Part shown: piece by piece, positions 1-7,214 of the stretch
Position numbering within the stretch: position 1 is the stretch's first letter
Layout of the letters: each line of letters starts with the position of its first letter
Origin: Bifidobacteriaceae bacterium
GTDB lineage: Bacteria > Actinomycetota > Actinomycetes > Actinomycetales > WQXJ01
Assembly (NCBI GenBank): GCA_031279575.1
Contig: JAITIG010000085.1
Coordinates: 1-12,428 of the forward strand
DNA: 12,428 bases
Reading direction: 5' to 3'
Position numbers and translations under genes: made by a program
Notes under the pieces: generated by a model
Told to the model about the DNA's origin: nothing
Seen by the model: only the letters and a program-made list of their open reading frames with translations
Database searches by the model: none

Positions 1-2651
1 TGGGTTTGCCCGTCCGCCGTCAAACCGGCCGGGAAGGCGTCGGTGATGACCACATCGGAGGCGTCCGAGGGGCCGAAGTTCTCCGCCGTGATGGTGTAAT
101 CCAAATGCCGGCCGGGCACCGCGCTGGCGGCCGAGGCTTTCTTGACCAGCTGGATATCGGAGACCGGGCTGCCAGCCACCACCGTGGCGGTGTCAAGGTT
201 GTCCGCCTGGTCGGGGTCGAAGGTGGCGGAGGTGACCGCCGCGTTGTTCTTGATCGCGCCATCGGCGGCGGTGACATTGCCGGTCAGATAGGCCTTGACC
301 GTGACCACGGCGGTCTGGCCGGGCTTGAGCCGCCCAGCATCGGAGGTGTTGACTTGGCACTGCAACGACGCGGCGCTGGCCAAGGTGCCGGTGCAATCGA
401 CCGGCACATCGCCCTCGTCGCCGCCCGTGCCGTCGCCGCCGACAGCGCTTTCCAGGATCAGCTTGGTCGGCTCCGGCACCGTGTCGGTGATGACCACGCC
501 AGTCGCGTCCGAGAGGCAATCCGCGCCGTCCGGCGCGGCGGGCGCGGCGCACTTGTTGGTCACCTTCAAGGTCCAGGTGATCTCAGAGCCGGGGACCGCG
601 GTGGAGGTCTTCGGGGTCTTCTCGATCTTCAAGTCCGCCTGGTGGGTCATGGGCACCGAGGCGGTGGCGATGTTGTTCGACATGTCCGGGTCGTAGGAAT
701 CGGTGGCGACCGAGGCGACGTTGGAAAGCGAGGTCGCCAGCGAAGCCGAGTCGACCGCGCCGGTCAGCGTGATCGCGATCGTCTCACCGTGCGCCATATC
801 GCCCAAATCGCAGGTCAGCGTGCCGCCGGCCGCAGGCAGCGGGCAGGTGCCGGCCCGGGCCGCCGGCACCGAGGCCCAAACCGCCTGGGTGGCGGTGAAC
901 CCGGCCGGGAGCGGATCGGTCACCGTGACGCCCTTGGCGCCGCTGGGGCCGTTGATGTTGTCGACCGTCAACCTGGTTTGGAACGGGTGGCCCGCGATCA
1001 CCGCGCCGCCCACAATCGTCTTGGCGATCTTCACATCAGCCATCACGCCCACCGGGGTGACGGCCGGCGGCGGGTCGTAGACGGCCGAGATCTCGGTGGT
1101 GTCGGTGGTGTACTGGAGGTTGACGATGTTGCTGACCGTCTTGCCGCCGGCCTCGTCTTTGACCCTGACCTGGAACTGGTAGACGGTGGCCTCCAGCACA
1201 TCGATCCGCCCGCCGCCGCTGCGACCCGCCTGGTAGGGCTTGACGGCGCCCTTGCCCAAGTTCATGCACAGCGTGCGGGAGGCGGCATCGTACTGGCCGT
1301 AGCTGGAGCCGTCGTCTGGGATCCCCACCGGCGTGCCCACGTCCGGATCGGCCGTTCCCAGCAGGACAATGGACCCGGGGACGTAATCGACCTCATCAGC
1401 GGGCAGCGCATCGCAGGCGACCGCCCCGACAGCGTTGTCCTGGCCGGAATTGGCGAACATGACGGTGTACTGCAGCGTGTCGCCGGGGAAGGCGGGCTGG
1501 TTCGGGTGGGTGACGTTGACCGCCGTCTTGGTCGAGGAGGTGAAGTCCGGCGCGTACAAGTTGATCGCCAAGCCCAGCACGCCCGGATAGTAGACATCGC
1601 CCGCCGAGCGGAAGTTAAAGGTCGCTTCTTTGGCGCCGTTGCCGATGGCGCCGGAAACGCCCAGGTTCTTGATGTCGAATCCGAGCATGTTCTTGTAAGC
1701 CGGGTCCCGGGTTGCGACCGAGGCGCCGGCCAGCGAGTTCACCGAGTCGAAGAAGTTCGAGCCGGGCGAGACCGGGGTGGCCAGCTGGGTTGAGCTCTTG
1801 GAGGTGTCACTGCTCAGCAGCGTGTAGTCGCCGGTCTGGGCCAAATCGCCCTCATAGGCGACCATGGTCAATTGGGCGTCCACCAGACCAGTCTTGGGCG
1901 CTAGGAAGCCCTCGACCTTGACATCCGCCGGATAGCCCGAGCCGACCGTCTTGAACCCCTCGAACACGGTCAGATTCCGCAGCGGCAAACCCGGAGCGGA
2001 ATAGACCACCGTCAGGGCCCAACCCGCGTAGCGGTCCAGGCCCGTGCCGGTCTCCACATCCCCGCCCCAATAGGTGCCGTTGGGGTTGGCCAGGGCCTGG
2101 ATTATGCCGGTCACATCCGCGACGGCCTGGTAGGCGTTCTTCTGGCCGGAGTTCAAGGCGATCACCGTGCCGGCGATGTCGCTGTAGGCGGCCGCGCCCG
2201 GCAGCTTGAACTTCATCTGGGAGGCCAGGCTCGCGTCGCCGGCCACGCCCTGGGTGCCGGCGGCCAGCCGGGCGCCCCAATACAGATGCGCCCACAAGAC
2301 CGAGGCGCCCGCGGGCAGAATCAAATCGGATGAGGACGAGTTCTTGGTGGTGGCCGGGTCGCTGTCCGCGTCGAGCTGGATCATGCGGAAGTCGTTATTG
2401 TCCATGATGGAGGTGCCGGCGTGGGCCTTGGGGCAATATTCGGCCGCCGCCGTGCCAGGGGTCTCCGGGCAGGTCAGCAGTGTGTTGCCGATGGTGATGA
2501 TGGCGCCGTTGGCGTTCTCGTTGAACACTTCGGAGAAGTCGATCGTGGCCGGCGGGGCGGCCGCGGCCCCGCCGAAGTCGACCAAGCCGACGAAACCTGT
2601 CACCAGCACAGCGGTCAAACCCAGCCCGATACGCCTATACATGGTCTTCAT
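1..2651 (-). CDS. Secreted DUF11-repeat surface protein (5' part of gene; C-terminus beyond left edge)
   Basis: One uninterrupted minus-strand frame runs from ATG at 2651 to the window edge (883 codons), preceded by a GAGGGG ribosome binding site six bases upstream. Residues 1 to about 32 form a signal peptide: MKTMYRR, a hydrophobic core, then GGAAAA before PPATIDF. Residues about 35-360 are a globular region containing LPAGASVLWAHLYWGA, which resembles N-terminal domains I associate with bacterial DUF11 proteins. From about residue 370 come Ig-like DUF11 modules, starting near 372, 536, 672 and 830, each with a VT.TDPLPAGFT- or VVITDAFPAGLT-like signature. The fourth is cut by the edge. It should be an extracellular, probably cell-wall-anchored adhesin or matrix-like protein, but any LPXTG or other anchor lies outside. 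The product name rests on domain type; its ligand is unknown. A long plus-strand ORF over 6-1793 is its antisense shadow. Confidence 0.87.
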   Translation of the reverse strand, partial: MKTMYRRIGLGLTAVLVTGFVGLVDFGGAAAAPPATIDFSEVFNENANGAIITIGNTLLTCPETPGTAAAEYCPKAHAGTSIMDNNDFRMIQLDADSDPATTKNSSSSDLILPAGASVLWAHLYWGARLAAGTQGVAGDASLASQMKFKLPGAAAYSDIAGTVIALNSGQKNAYQAVADVTGIIQALANPNGTYWGGDVETGTGLDRYAGWALTVVYSAPGLPLRNLTVFEGFKTVGSGYPADVKVEGFLAPKTGLVDAQLTMVAYEGDLAQTGDYTLLSSDTSKSSTQLATPVSPGSNFFDSVNSLAGASVATRDPAYKNMLGFDIKNLGVSGAIGNGAKEATFNFRSAGDVYYPGVLGLAINLYAPDFTSSTKTAVNVTHPNQPAFPGDTLQYTVMFANSGQDNAVGAVACDALPADEVDYVPGSIVLLGTADPDVGTPVGIPDDGSSYGQYDAASRTLCMNLGKGAVKPYQAGRSGGGRIDVLEATVYQFQVRVKDEAGGKTVSNIVNLQYTTDTTEISAVYDPPPAVTPVGVMADVKIAKTIVGGAVIAGHPFQTRLTVDNINGPSGAKGVTVTDPLPAGFTATQAVWASVPAARAGTCPLPAAGGTLTCDLGDMAHGETIAITLTGAVDSASLATSLSNVASVATDSYDPDMSNNIATASVPMTHQADLKIEKTPKTSTAVPGSEITWTLKVTNKCAAPAAPDGADCLSDATGVVITDTVPEPTKLILESAVGGDGTGGDEGDVPVDCTGTLASAASLQCQVNTSDAGRLKPGQTAVVTVKAYLTGNVTAADGAIKNNAAVTSATFDPDQADNLDTATVVAGSPVSDIQLVKKASAASAVPGRHLDYTITAENFGPSDASDVVITDAFPAGLTADGQT

Positions 2652-2937
2652 GTTTTTCCCCTCATCGCGAATAGCCCGCTCGGATGCTGAGGCACTGGTA
2701 CAGTTTCCGGCTTGGTCTTGGCGGCGGCGCCCAAAACGCGGCCATTCCCCCACCCCCGGCGGGCCCGGCCAGGCAAATCGGCCGCCGTGCCGCGGGCGAC
2801 GCGGCAAATGCGGCCCGCTCAATTGCGGCGCGATTTGCGCTTGGCGCGCCGCGCCCGGACCGGCGCCCAGCGCCATCGCGCCGCCCGCCGGCCAGGGCCC
2901 CGGCGCGGCGCGGCCAGCGCGGCCGGCCCAGCCAAAC

Positions 2938-2951
2938 GGGACCTAGGTCCC
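2938..2951. promoter_or_regulatory. 14-bp perfect palindrome, candidate operator
   Basis: GGGACCTAGGTCCC reads identically on both strands and contains CTAG in its centre. It lies about 290 bp upstream of the surface-protein start and about 130 bp upstream of the small plus-strand gene. Perfect dyads of this length in a divergent intergenic region are typical of dimeric regulator sites, but no regulator gene is in the window. In such GC-rich DNA chance occurrence is possible. Confidence 0.3.
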
Positions 2952-3033
2952 CAGCCGGATTGGGGGCTGATGGCCCGCTAGCCCGCCAAATGAGGCCCAA
3001 AATGGGGGATACTACTCAAATCCTTCACAATTC

Positions 3034-3063
3034 TTGGCCCGATTGCCCAGCGTTCAGTATCCT
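3034..3063 (+). promoter_or_regulatory. Putative sigma70-type promoter giving a leaderless transcript
   Basis: TTGGCC at 3034-3039 and TATCCT at 3058-3063 are spaced 18 bp apart and resemble -35 and -10 boxes. The expected transcription start, seven bases after the -10 box, falls on the A of the ATG at 3070. That gene has no Shine-Dalgarno sequence, so a leaderless mRNA, common in high-GC Gram-positives, would explain both facts. This is inference from motif spacing only. Confidence 0.4.
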
Positions 3064-3069
3064 TACCGC

Positions 3070-3324
3070 ATGGGACTTGCAGGCAGCACGGCAATTGCGG
3101 TTAGCGAACCGCCCGTTGCCAAAGGCAGGTCCGCCCACGAGGTCGAAGCAGCTATCGCCGCCTGGTTGTCGGTCGTCGGAGACCGGCACTCCCGGCTGCG
3201 GCAGGTGCTGCGGGGCGCGACCGAAGTTGAGTTCATCCCGGACTACCTGGATTTCGAGGAAGCCGAGATCGACCAGGCGTTGCTGAAGCGCATGCTGGTC
3301 GGCTTGGCGCGCATCCCCGCTTGA
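3070..3324 (+). CDS. Small hypothetical protein, 84 aa
   Basis: I do not recognise this protein. The ATG at 3070 gives 84 residues ending at TGA 3322-3324. An in-frame TTG at 3034 would add 12 residues, but it coincides with the putative -35 box. The C-terminal half reads as a soluble helical protein with an acidic segment (FIPDYLDFEEAEIDQALLKR) and has strongly GC-rich third positions, which supports coding. The first 25 codons are less biased. There is no signal peptide, membrane segment or cysteine cluster. It stands alone, divergent from the surface-protein gene and convergent with gadC, whose stop is only 36 bp away across a gap containing two copies of an 11-bp repeat (CCAGCCAACCG, 3335-3356). 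The opposite strand also has an ORF, but its composition is less protein-like. Confidence 0.55.
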   Translation: MGLAGSTAIAVSEPPVAKGRSAHEVEAAIAAWLSVVGDRHSRLRQVLRGATEVEFIPDYLDFEEAEIDQALLKRMLVGLARIPA

Positions 3325-3360
3325 CGCGCGGCCCCCAGCCAACCGCCAGCCAACCGCCGG

Positions 3361-5502
3361 TCAGTCCGCCTGGGCGCCCGGCGCTCCCGCACCGCCCGGC
3401 GCACCCGACCCGCCCGGCGCGGCCAACCCGCCCGGCGCTCCCGCACCGCCCGACGCTCCCGCACCGCCCGGCGCGGCCAACCCGCCCGGCGCTCCCGCAC
3501 CGCCCGGCGCTCCCGACCCGCCCGGCGCTCCCGACCCGCCCGGCGCTCCCGGCGCGCCCGGCGCTCCCGACCCGCCCGGCGCTCCCGGCGCGCCCGGCGC
3601 GGCCAACCCGCCCGGCGCTCCCGCACCGCCCGGCGCCGCCTGGGCGCGCAGGTCCCAGCTTGGCCGGCGGAACTGGTAGAACAGCAGCGGCGGCGCGCCC
3701 AGCACCACCACCACCAGGGCCACCATCAGCGGGTAGGGCACCGGGCCAATGCTGCCGTGGCCGGCGGGCGGGATGAACGCCATCGCCAATGCCAGCAAGC
3801 AGGCCGCAAAGCCCACCCCGGCCACCAGCGGCAAGGCCGGCGCGCGGTAGCCGCGGGGCACATCTGGGCGTTTGCGCCGCAGGATGACAGCCGAGGCGAA
3901 CATCAGCAGGTACATCACCACATACAGCGCGGCCGCCATGTCCACCAGCGCGATAAACGCGTTGGACACGTTGGGCACCAGCACAAACAGCAACGCCAGG
4001 AGCGAGACAACAACGCCCTGCGCCGCCAAAATGCCCTCCTGGACGCCGTGCCGGTTGCGCTTCTGCAAGAACGGCGGCAGCAGCCCGGTGCGGGCGGCCG
4101 CCAGCAACCCGGCCGAGGGCCCCGCCACCCAAGTCACCACCGAGGCCACCGCCCCCAAGCCGATCGCCCCGGCCACGGCGTAAACCGCCCAGCCAACCCC
4201 GAAACGGTCCAGGTAAGTCTGAAAAGCCATGAAGATGCCGTTGGTGAAGCCCAGTTCCCGGCGCGGCACGGCCACCGCCACGGCGATGGTCGGCAGAATG
4301 CAAACCGCCAGGATCAACCCGAAGGCCAGCAGCATGGCCTTGGTGTAGCCCCGGCTCGGGTCCCGCATCGCACCGGCGTGGACGGCGTTGACCTCCATGC
4401 CGGCGAAGGCCAGCACATTGGAGACCACCAGCACAATCGAGGCGATGCCGGTGAACGGCGGGATCAGGCGCGAGGCTTCCAGCGGCGCCTGGGACGGGTT
4501 GCCGCCCCCCAGCCACATGGCGCCCAGCACCACCAGCAGCACGCCCGGCACAATGGTGCCGACCACCCCGCCCCAGGAGGACAGTTTGGCGAACAGGTTG
4601 CCGCCGCGCAGGGTGACGATGGTGGCCAGCCAGTAGACGGCCAAGATCACCACGGCGGTGAACACGCCGGAGTTGGACAGCGAGGGCAAGCCCACCATGA
4701 AGGCGAAGGCGGCCGCCACAAAGGCCAGCTGGGTGGGGTACCAGACCACGTTTTGGACCCACTGCAGCCAGATGGCGGTAAAGCCGAACCGGTCTGAGAT
4801 GGCCTCGCGCACCCACACAAACACCCCGCCCTTCCAGGTGGTGGCCAATTCCGCGCCCACCAGCGCGGTTGGCACCAAGAACAGCAGCGCCGGGACCAGC
4901 CACATGGTGACCGAGCCCAGCCCGTAGGTGGCCATGGTTGGCAGCGCCCGCAGCGACATGACGGTGACGGTGGTCATCATGGCGATGTTGAACACGCTCA
5001 GGTAGGCGTTTGGCCGCCGCCCGCTCCCGCCGCCCGATGCCGCTTGCCCGCCGCCCAGCCCCACCGCCCCGCCGCGCCGGCCGCTGCCGGCGGCGTGCCG
5101 CGCCCCGGAAAGAGGACTGGCCGGCGCCGCGGCCGGCCGCGCGGCCGCGCGCACCGCAGGCGCGGCCGCGGCGGCCGGCCCTCCGGCCACCGGCCAGGCG
5201 GGCGCAGCGGCCGGGGGCCAAACGGGAGGTGGCGCGGCGGCCGGGGGCGCGCCAGCCGCGGGCGCAGCGGCCGGCCCTCCGGCCACCGGCCAGGCGGGCG
5301 CGGCGGCCGGGGGCCAATCGGGAGGTGGCGCGGCGGCGCCGGCCGGCCCCCCGCCGCCAGGCCAGGCCGGCGCGGCGGGCGCGCCAGCCGCGGCGGCGCC
5401 AGCCGCGGGCGCGGCGGCCGGGGGCCAAACGGGAGGTGGCGCGGCGGCTGGGGGTGGGGCGGCGGCATCGTGCGAGCCGGTGGGCGGGTGCGTGATAGCC
5501 AT
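3361..5502 (-). CDS. gadC: GadC-type glutamate:GABA antiporter with N- and C-terminal low-complexity extensions
   Basis: This 713-residue protein has an APC-superfamily transporter core at residues about 165-615 with around twelve hydrophobic segments. GadC-like stretches include FAGMEVNAVHAGAMRDPSRGY near 366-386 and WVAGPSAGLLAAARTGLLPP near 458-477. In the inner membrane such proteins swap external glutamate for cytosolic GABA, completing the proton-consuming cycle begun by GadB, encoded 90 bp upstream. E. coli GadC has about 511 residues, so this one is about 200 longer. Residues 1-164 are Pro/Ala/Trp-rich with repeated PPPVWPPAAAPAW motifs. Residues 622-713 are about 29 collagen-like G-X-Y triplets (GAP, GGS, GGA; a few AAP), where E. 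coli has its pH-sensing C-plug. I chose ATG 5502 because an exact AGGAGG lies seven bases upstream; the frame stays open to 5589 without another good site. The family call is strong; exact substrates are inferred from the gadB linkage. Confidence 0.88.
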   Translation of the reverse strand: MAITHPPTGSHDAAAPPPAAAPPPVWPPAAAPAAGAAAAGAPAAPAWPGGGGPAGAAAPPPDWPPAAAPAWPVAGGPAAAPAAGAPPAAAPPPVWPPAAAPAWPVAGGPAAAAAPAVRAAARPAAAPASPLSGARHAAGSGRRGGAVGLGGGQAASGGGSGRRPNAYLSVFNIAMMTTVTVMSLRALPTMATYGLGSVTMWLVPALLFLVPTALVGAELATTWKGGVFVWVREAISDRFGFTAIWLQWVQNVVWYPTQLAFVAAAFAFMVGLPSLSNSGVFTAVVILAVYWLATIVTLRGGNLFAKLSSWGGVVGTIVPGVLLVVLGAMWLGGGNPSQAPLEASRLIPPFTGIASIVLVVSNVLAFAGMEVNAVHAGAMRDPSRGYTKAMLLAFGLILAVCILPTIAVAVAVPRRELGFTNGIFMAFQTYLDRFGVGWAVYAVAGAIGLGAVASVVTWVAGPSAGLLAAARTGLLPPFLQKRNRHGVQEGILAAQGVVVSLLALLFVLVPNVSNAFIALVDMAAALYVVMYLLMFASAVILRRKRPDVPRGYRAPALPLVAGVGFAACLLALAMAFIPPAGHGSIGPVPYPLMVALVVVVLGAPPLLFYQFRRPSWDLRAQAAPGGAGAPGGLAAPGAPGAPGGSGAPGAPGAPGGSGAPGGSGAPGGAGAPGGLAAPGGAGASGGAGAPGGLAAPGGSGAPGGAGAPGAQAD
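3376..3645 (-). repeat. 18-bp in-frame tandem repeats encoding the GadC collagen-like tail
   Basis: Variants of an 18-bp unit (plus-strand GGCGCTCCCGCACCGCCC, with ...GACCCG... and ...GGCGCG... variants) are repeated about fifteen times. On the coding strand each unit gives two G-X-Y triplets such as GAP-GGS or GAP-GGA. Every change in copy number would preserve the gadC frame. Confidence 0.85.
5165..5335 (-). repeat. Two 75-bp copies at 96-bp spacing in the GadC N-terminal extension
   Basis: Plus-strand GCGGCCGGCCCTCCGGCCAC at 5171 and its match at 5267 begin two near-identical copies that extend through GGCCAA(A/T)CGGGAGGTGGCG to about 5239 and 5335. The 96-bp offset equals 32 codons, so the duplication keeps frame and repeats the segment PPPxWPPAAAPAWPVAGGPA. 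A third, partial copy lies near 5418-5450. Confidence 0.8.
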
Positions 5503-5509
5503 GGTGAAA

Positions 5510-5515
5510 CCTCCT
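5510..5515 (-). promoter_or_regulatory. Strong ribosome binding site fixing the gadC start
   Basis: The minus strand reads AGGAGG, then seven bases (TTTCACC), then ATG at 5502. This near-consensus site decides the start and shows that the unusual Pro/Ala-rich N-terminus is translated rather than being upstream non-coding DNA. Confidence 0.8.
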
Positions 5516-5592
5516 AGGCGGGCGGCGCGAACTGGGCGGCAGGCCGGCTGGCGCGCGCCACCCGGCGGGCGGCGGGGCCCAGCGGCCAACGG

Positions 5593-6981
5593 TCAGTGGT
5601 GGAAACTCGGTTGGGAGTCGCTGGCGGGCTGGGCCGAGGCGCCCGCGCCAGCCCGGGCGTCCAAGAACGCCACCGCCGCGCGGATGTCCCCCATCAGGCG
5701 GTCCGCCAGGTCCATTGAGACACCGTTGCGCACCACAATGCGCTGCACGGTCAAATCCTGCAACGCCTCCGGCATGGGGTAGGCGGGCACCTGCCAGCCG
5801 CGCACGCGCAACCGGTCCGACAAGTCGTACAACGACCAGGCGCGGGCGGCATCGGGCTTCAAATACCAGGCGAAAACCGGGATGTCGGAGGCGTCGTTCC
5901 ACAACTCGAACGGCCCCAGTTGGGCGATCGACTGGGCCAAGAAGTGGGCCACATCGAGCGAACCCTGCTGCACCCGGGTATAGCCGGCCCGGCCCAACCT
6001 GAGGAACAGGTAATACTGGAGCAGGATCTGCGCCCCCGGCCGGGAGAAGTTCAACGCGAAGGTGGGCATGTCGCCGCCCAGGTAGCTGACCTTGAAAATC
6101 AGATCATCCGGCAGCAGCGAGGCGTCCCGCCACACCACCCAGCCCAGCCCGGGGTAAACCAGGCCGTACTTGTGGCCGGAGGTGTTGATCGAGGCCACCC
6201 GGGGCAGGCGGAAATCCCACAGCAGGTCCGGCTGGCAGAACGGGGCGATCATCGCCCCCGAGGCGCCATCGACATGGATCGGGATGTCGCAACCCGTCTG
6301 AAGCTGGATGCGGTCCAGCGCCTGGGCTATCTGATCCACCGGCTCATACATGCCGGTGTAGGTCACACCCATGATGGCGACCACCCCAATAGTGTTCTCA
6401 TCGCAGTATTTGTCCAGGTCAGAGCCGTCAAGGAGCTTGTGCTCCAAGCTGATGGGGACCTGGCGCATCTCAACATCCCAGTAGTTGCAGAACTTCTCCC
6501 AGCAAACCTGGACGCCTGAGGACATCACCAAATTGGGTTTGTCAGTCGACTTGCCCTGGGCGCGGCGGGCCTGCTGCCAGCGCCGCTTCAAGGCCAGGCC
6601 GCCCAGCATGCACGCCTCCGAGCTGCCGGTGGTCGAGGTGCCGATGGACTGGGCCGGGTTGGGGGCGTGCCACAAATCCGCCAAGATGCGCCAGCAGTAC
6701 CGCTCAATCGCCGCCGTCTGGGGGTATTCGTCTTTGTCGATGGCGTTCTTGTCGAAGGCCTCGGCGTAAAGCCGGTTGGCGTAGTCATCCATCCAGGTTG
6801 AGACAAAGGTGGCCAGATTGAGCCGGGCGTTGCCGTCCAGCATGGACTCGTCGTGGACCAGCTGGTAGGCGGTCTCCGGCAGCAGACCCGAGTCCGGCAG
6901 TTGGTGGCGCGGCGCGAAGACCGGCTCCCCGGGGCGGGCAAAAACCGGGTTGACCTCGGAATAGTCGCGAACAGTGATCAT
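5593..6981 (-). CDS. gadB: Glutamate decarboxylase (PLP-dependent)
   Basis: This enzyme converts L-glutamate to GABA and CO2 in the cytosol, consuming one proton per turn. The 462-residue length matches the family (466 in E. coli). Visible landmarks are TSTTGSSEACMLGG (115-128, phosphate binding), HVDGASG (236-242) with Asp238 for the pyridine nitrogen, and SGHKYG with Lys271 as the PLP Schiff-base lysine; the 33-residue Asp-Lys spacing equals that of E. coli Asp243/Lys276. The C-terminus SFHH resembles the E. coli SFKHT ending, whose His465 closes the active site at neutral pH. Start: ATG 6981 with AAGGGAG about eight bases upstream; the open frame upstream is Arg/Pro-rich and lacks family sequence. 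gadC follows 90 bp downstream, probably as an operon. The 233-bp gap up to galE may hold a separate promoter, though I see only a GGCGG-ATAC-CCGCC hairpin (7110-7123). Confidence 0.96.
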   Translation of the reverse strand: MITVRDYSEVNPVFARPGEPVFAPRHQLPDSGLLPETAYQLVHDESMLDGNARLNLATFVSTWMDDYANRLYAEAFDKNAIDKDEYPQTAAIERYCWRILADLWHAPNPAQSIGTSTTGSSEACMLGGLALKRRWQQARRAQGKSTDKPNLVMSSGVQVCWEKFCNYWDVEMRQVPISLEHKLLDGSDLDKYCDENTIGVVAIMGVTYTGMYEPVDQIAQALDRIQLQTGCDIPIHVDGASGAMIAPFCQPDLLWDFRLPRVASINTSGHKYGLVYPGLGWVVWRDASLLPDDLIFKVSYLGGDMPTFALNFSRPGAQILLQYYLFLRLGRAGYTRVQQGSLDVAHFLAQSIAQLGPFELWNDASDIPVFAWYLKPDAARAWSLYDLSDRLRVRGWQVPAYPMPEALQDLTVQRIVVRNGVSMDLADRLMGDIRAAVAFLDARAGAGASAQPASDSQPSFHH

Positions 6982-7214
6982 TTGGGCGTCTCCCTTCGGT
7001 TGCGGCCCAAGGGGAGGAGATGCCTGGGCGGCCTCCCCCGGGGGCCGTTCAGGAGCCAGTCTGCCCCGCCGGCGCGAGCGCCGCCGGGCGCGCCCGCTTC
7101 GACTCACCAGGCGGATACCCGCCCGCCGCGCCCACCACTTGGCAAGCCTGTCCCAGGCGCCGGCGCGGGCGCGGGCGCGGCCTGTTAGCGGGGGCCTTGG
7201 GCCCGCCGGGCGGC

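Larger units (their letters stand above)
2652..3069. other. Divergent intergenic region without a convincing gene
   Basis: This 418-bp gap separates the minus-strand surface-protein gene from the small plus-strand gene. ORFs that cross it are Pro/Arg/Ala-rich with no signature and no ribosome binding site, so I treat them as chance. The stretch from about 2700 to 2950 is extremely GC-rich. About 2985-3065 is noticeably more AT-rich and is the likely promoter zone. It holds a 14-bp palindrome at 2938-2951, a small inverted repeat (ACTG-GTA-CAGT, 2694-2704) about 45 bp upstream of the surface-protein start, and a promoter-like element at 3034-3063. I could not assign a convincing promoter to the surface-protein gene. 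Confidence 0.6.

Noticed and set aside
6..1793. Long plus-strand ORF of 595 codons
   Set aside because: It is antisense to the DUF11 protein, rich in Gly/Arg/Val/Asp with no motifs, and typical of the open complementary frames in very GC-rich DNA.
2684..3286. Plus-strand 200-codon ORF in the intergenic region
   Set aside because: Pro/Arg/Ala-rich with irregular composition, no ribosome binding site, and it runs out of frame through the better-supported 84-aa gene.
5549..5560. TGGCGCGCGCCA palindrome between gadB and gadC as a terminator
   Set aside because: The stem is only four base pairs with a four-base loop and no U-run, and GC palindromes are expected by chance here.
3233..5902. Minus-strand ORF of 889 codons overlapping gadC in another frame
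   Set aside because: Arg/Gly/Ala-rich out-of-frame shadow. The gadC frame has membrane segments, family motifs and an AGGAGG site.
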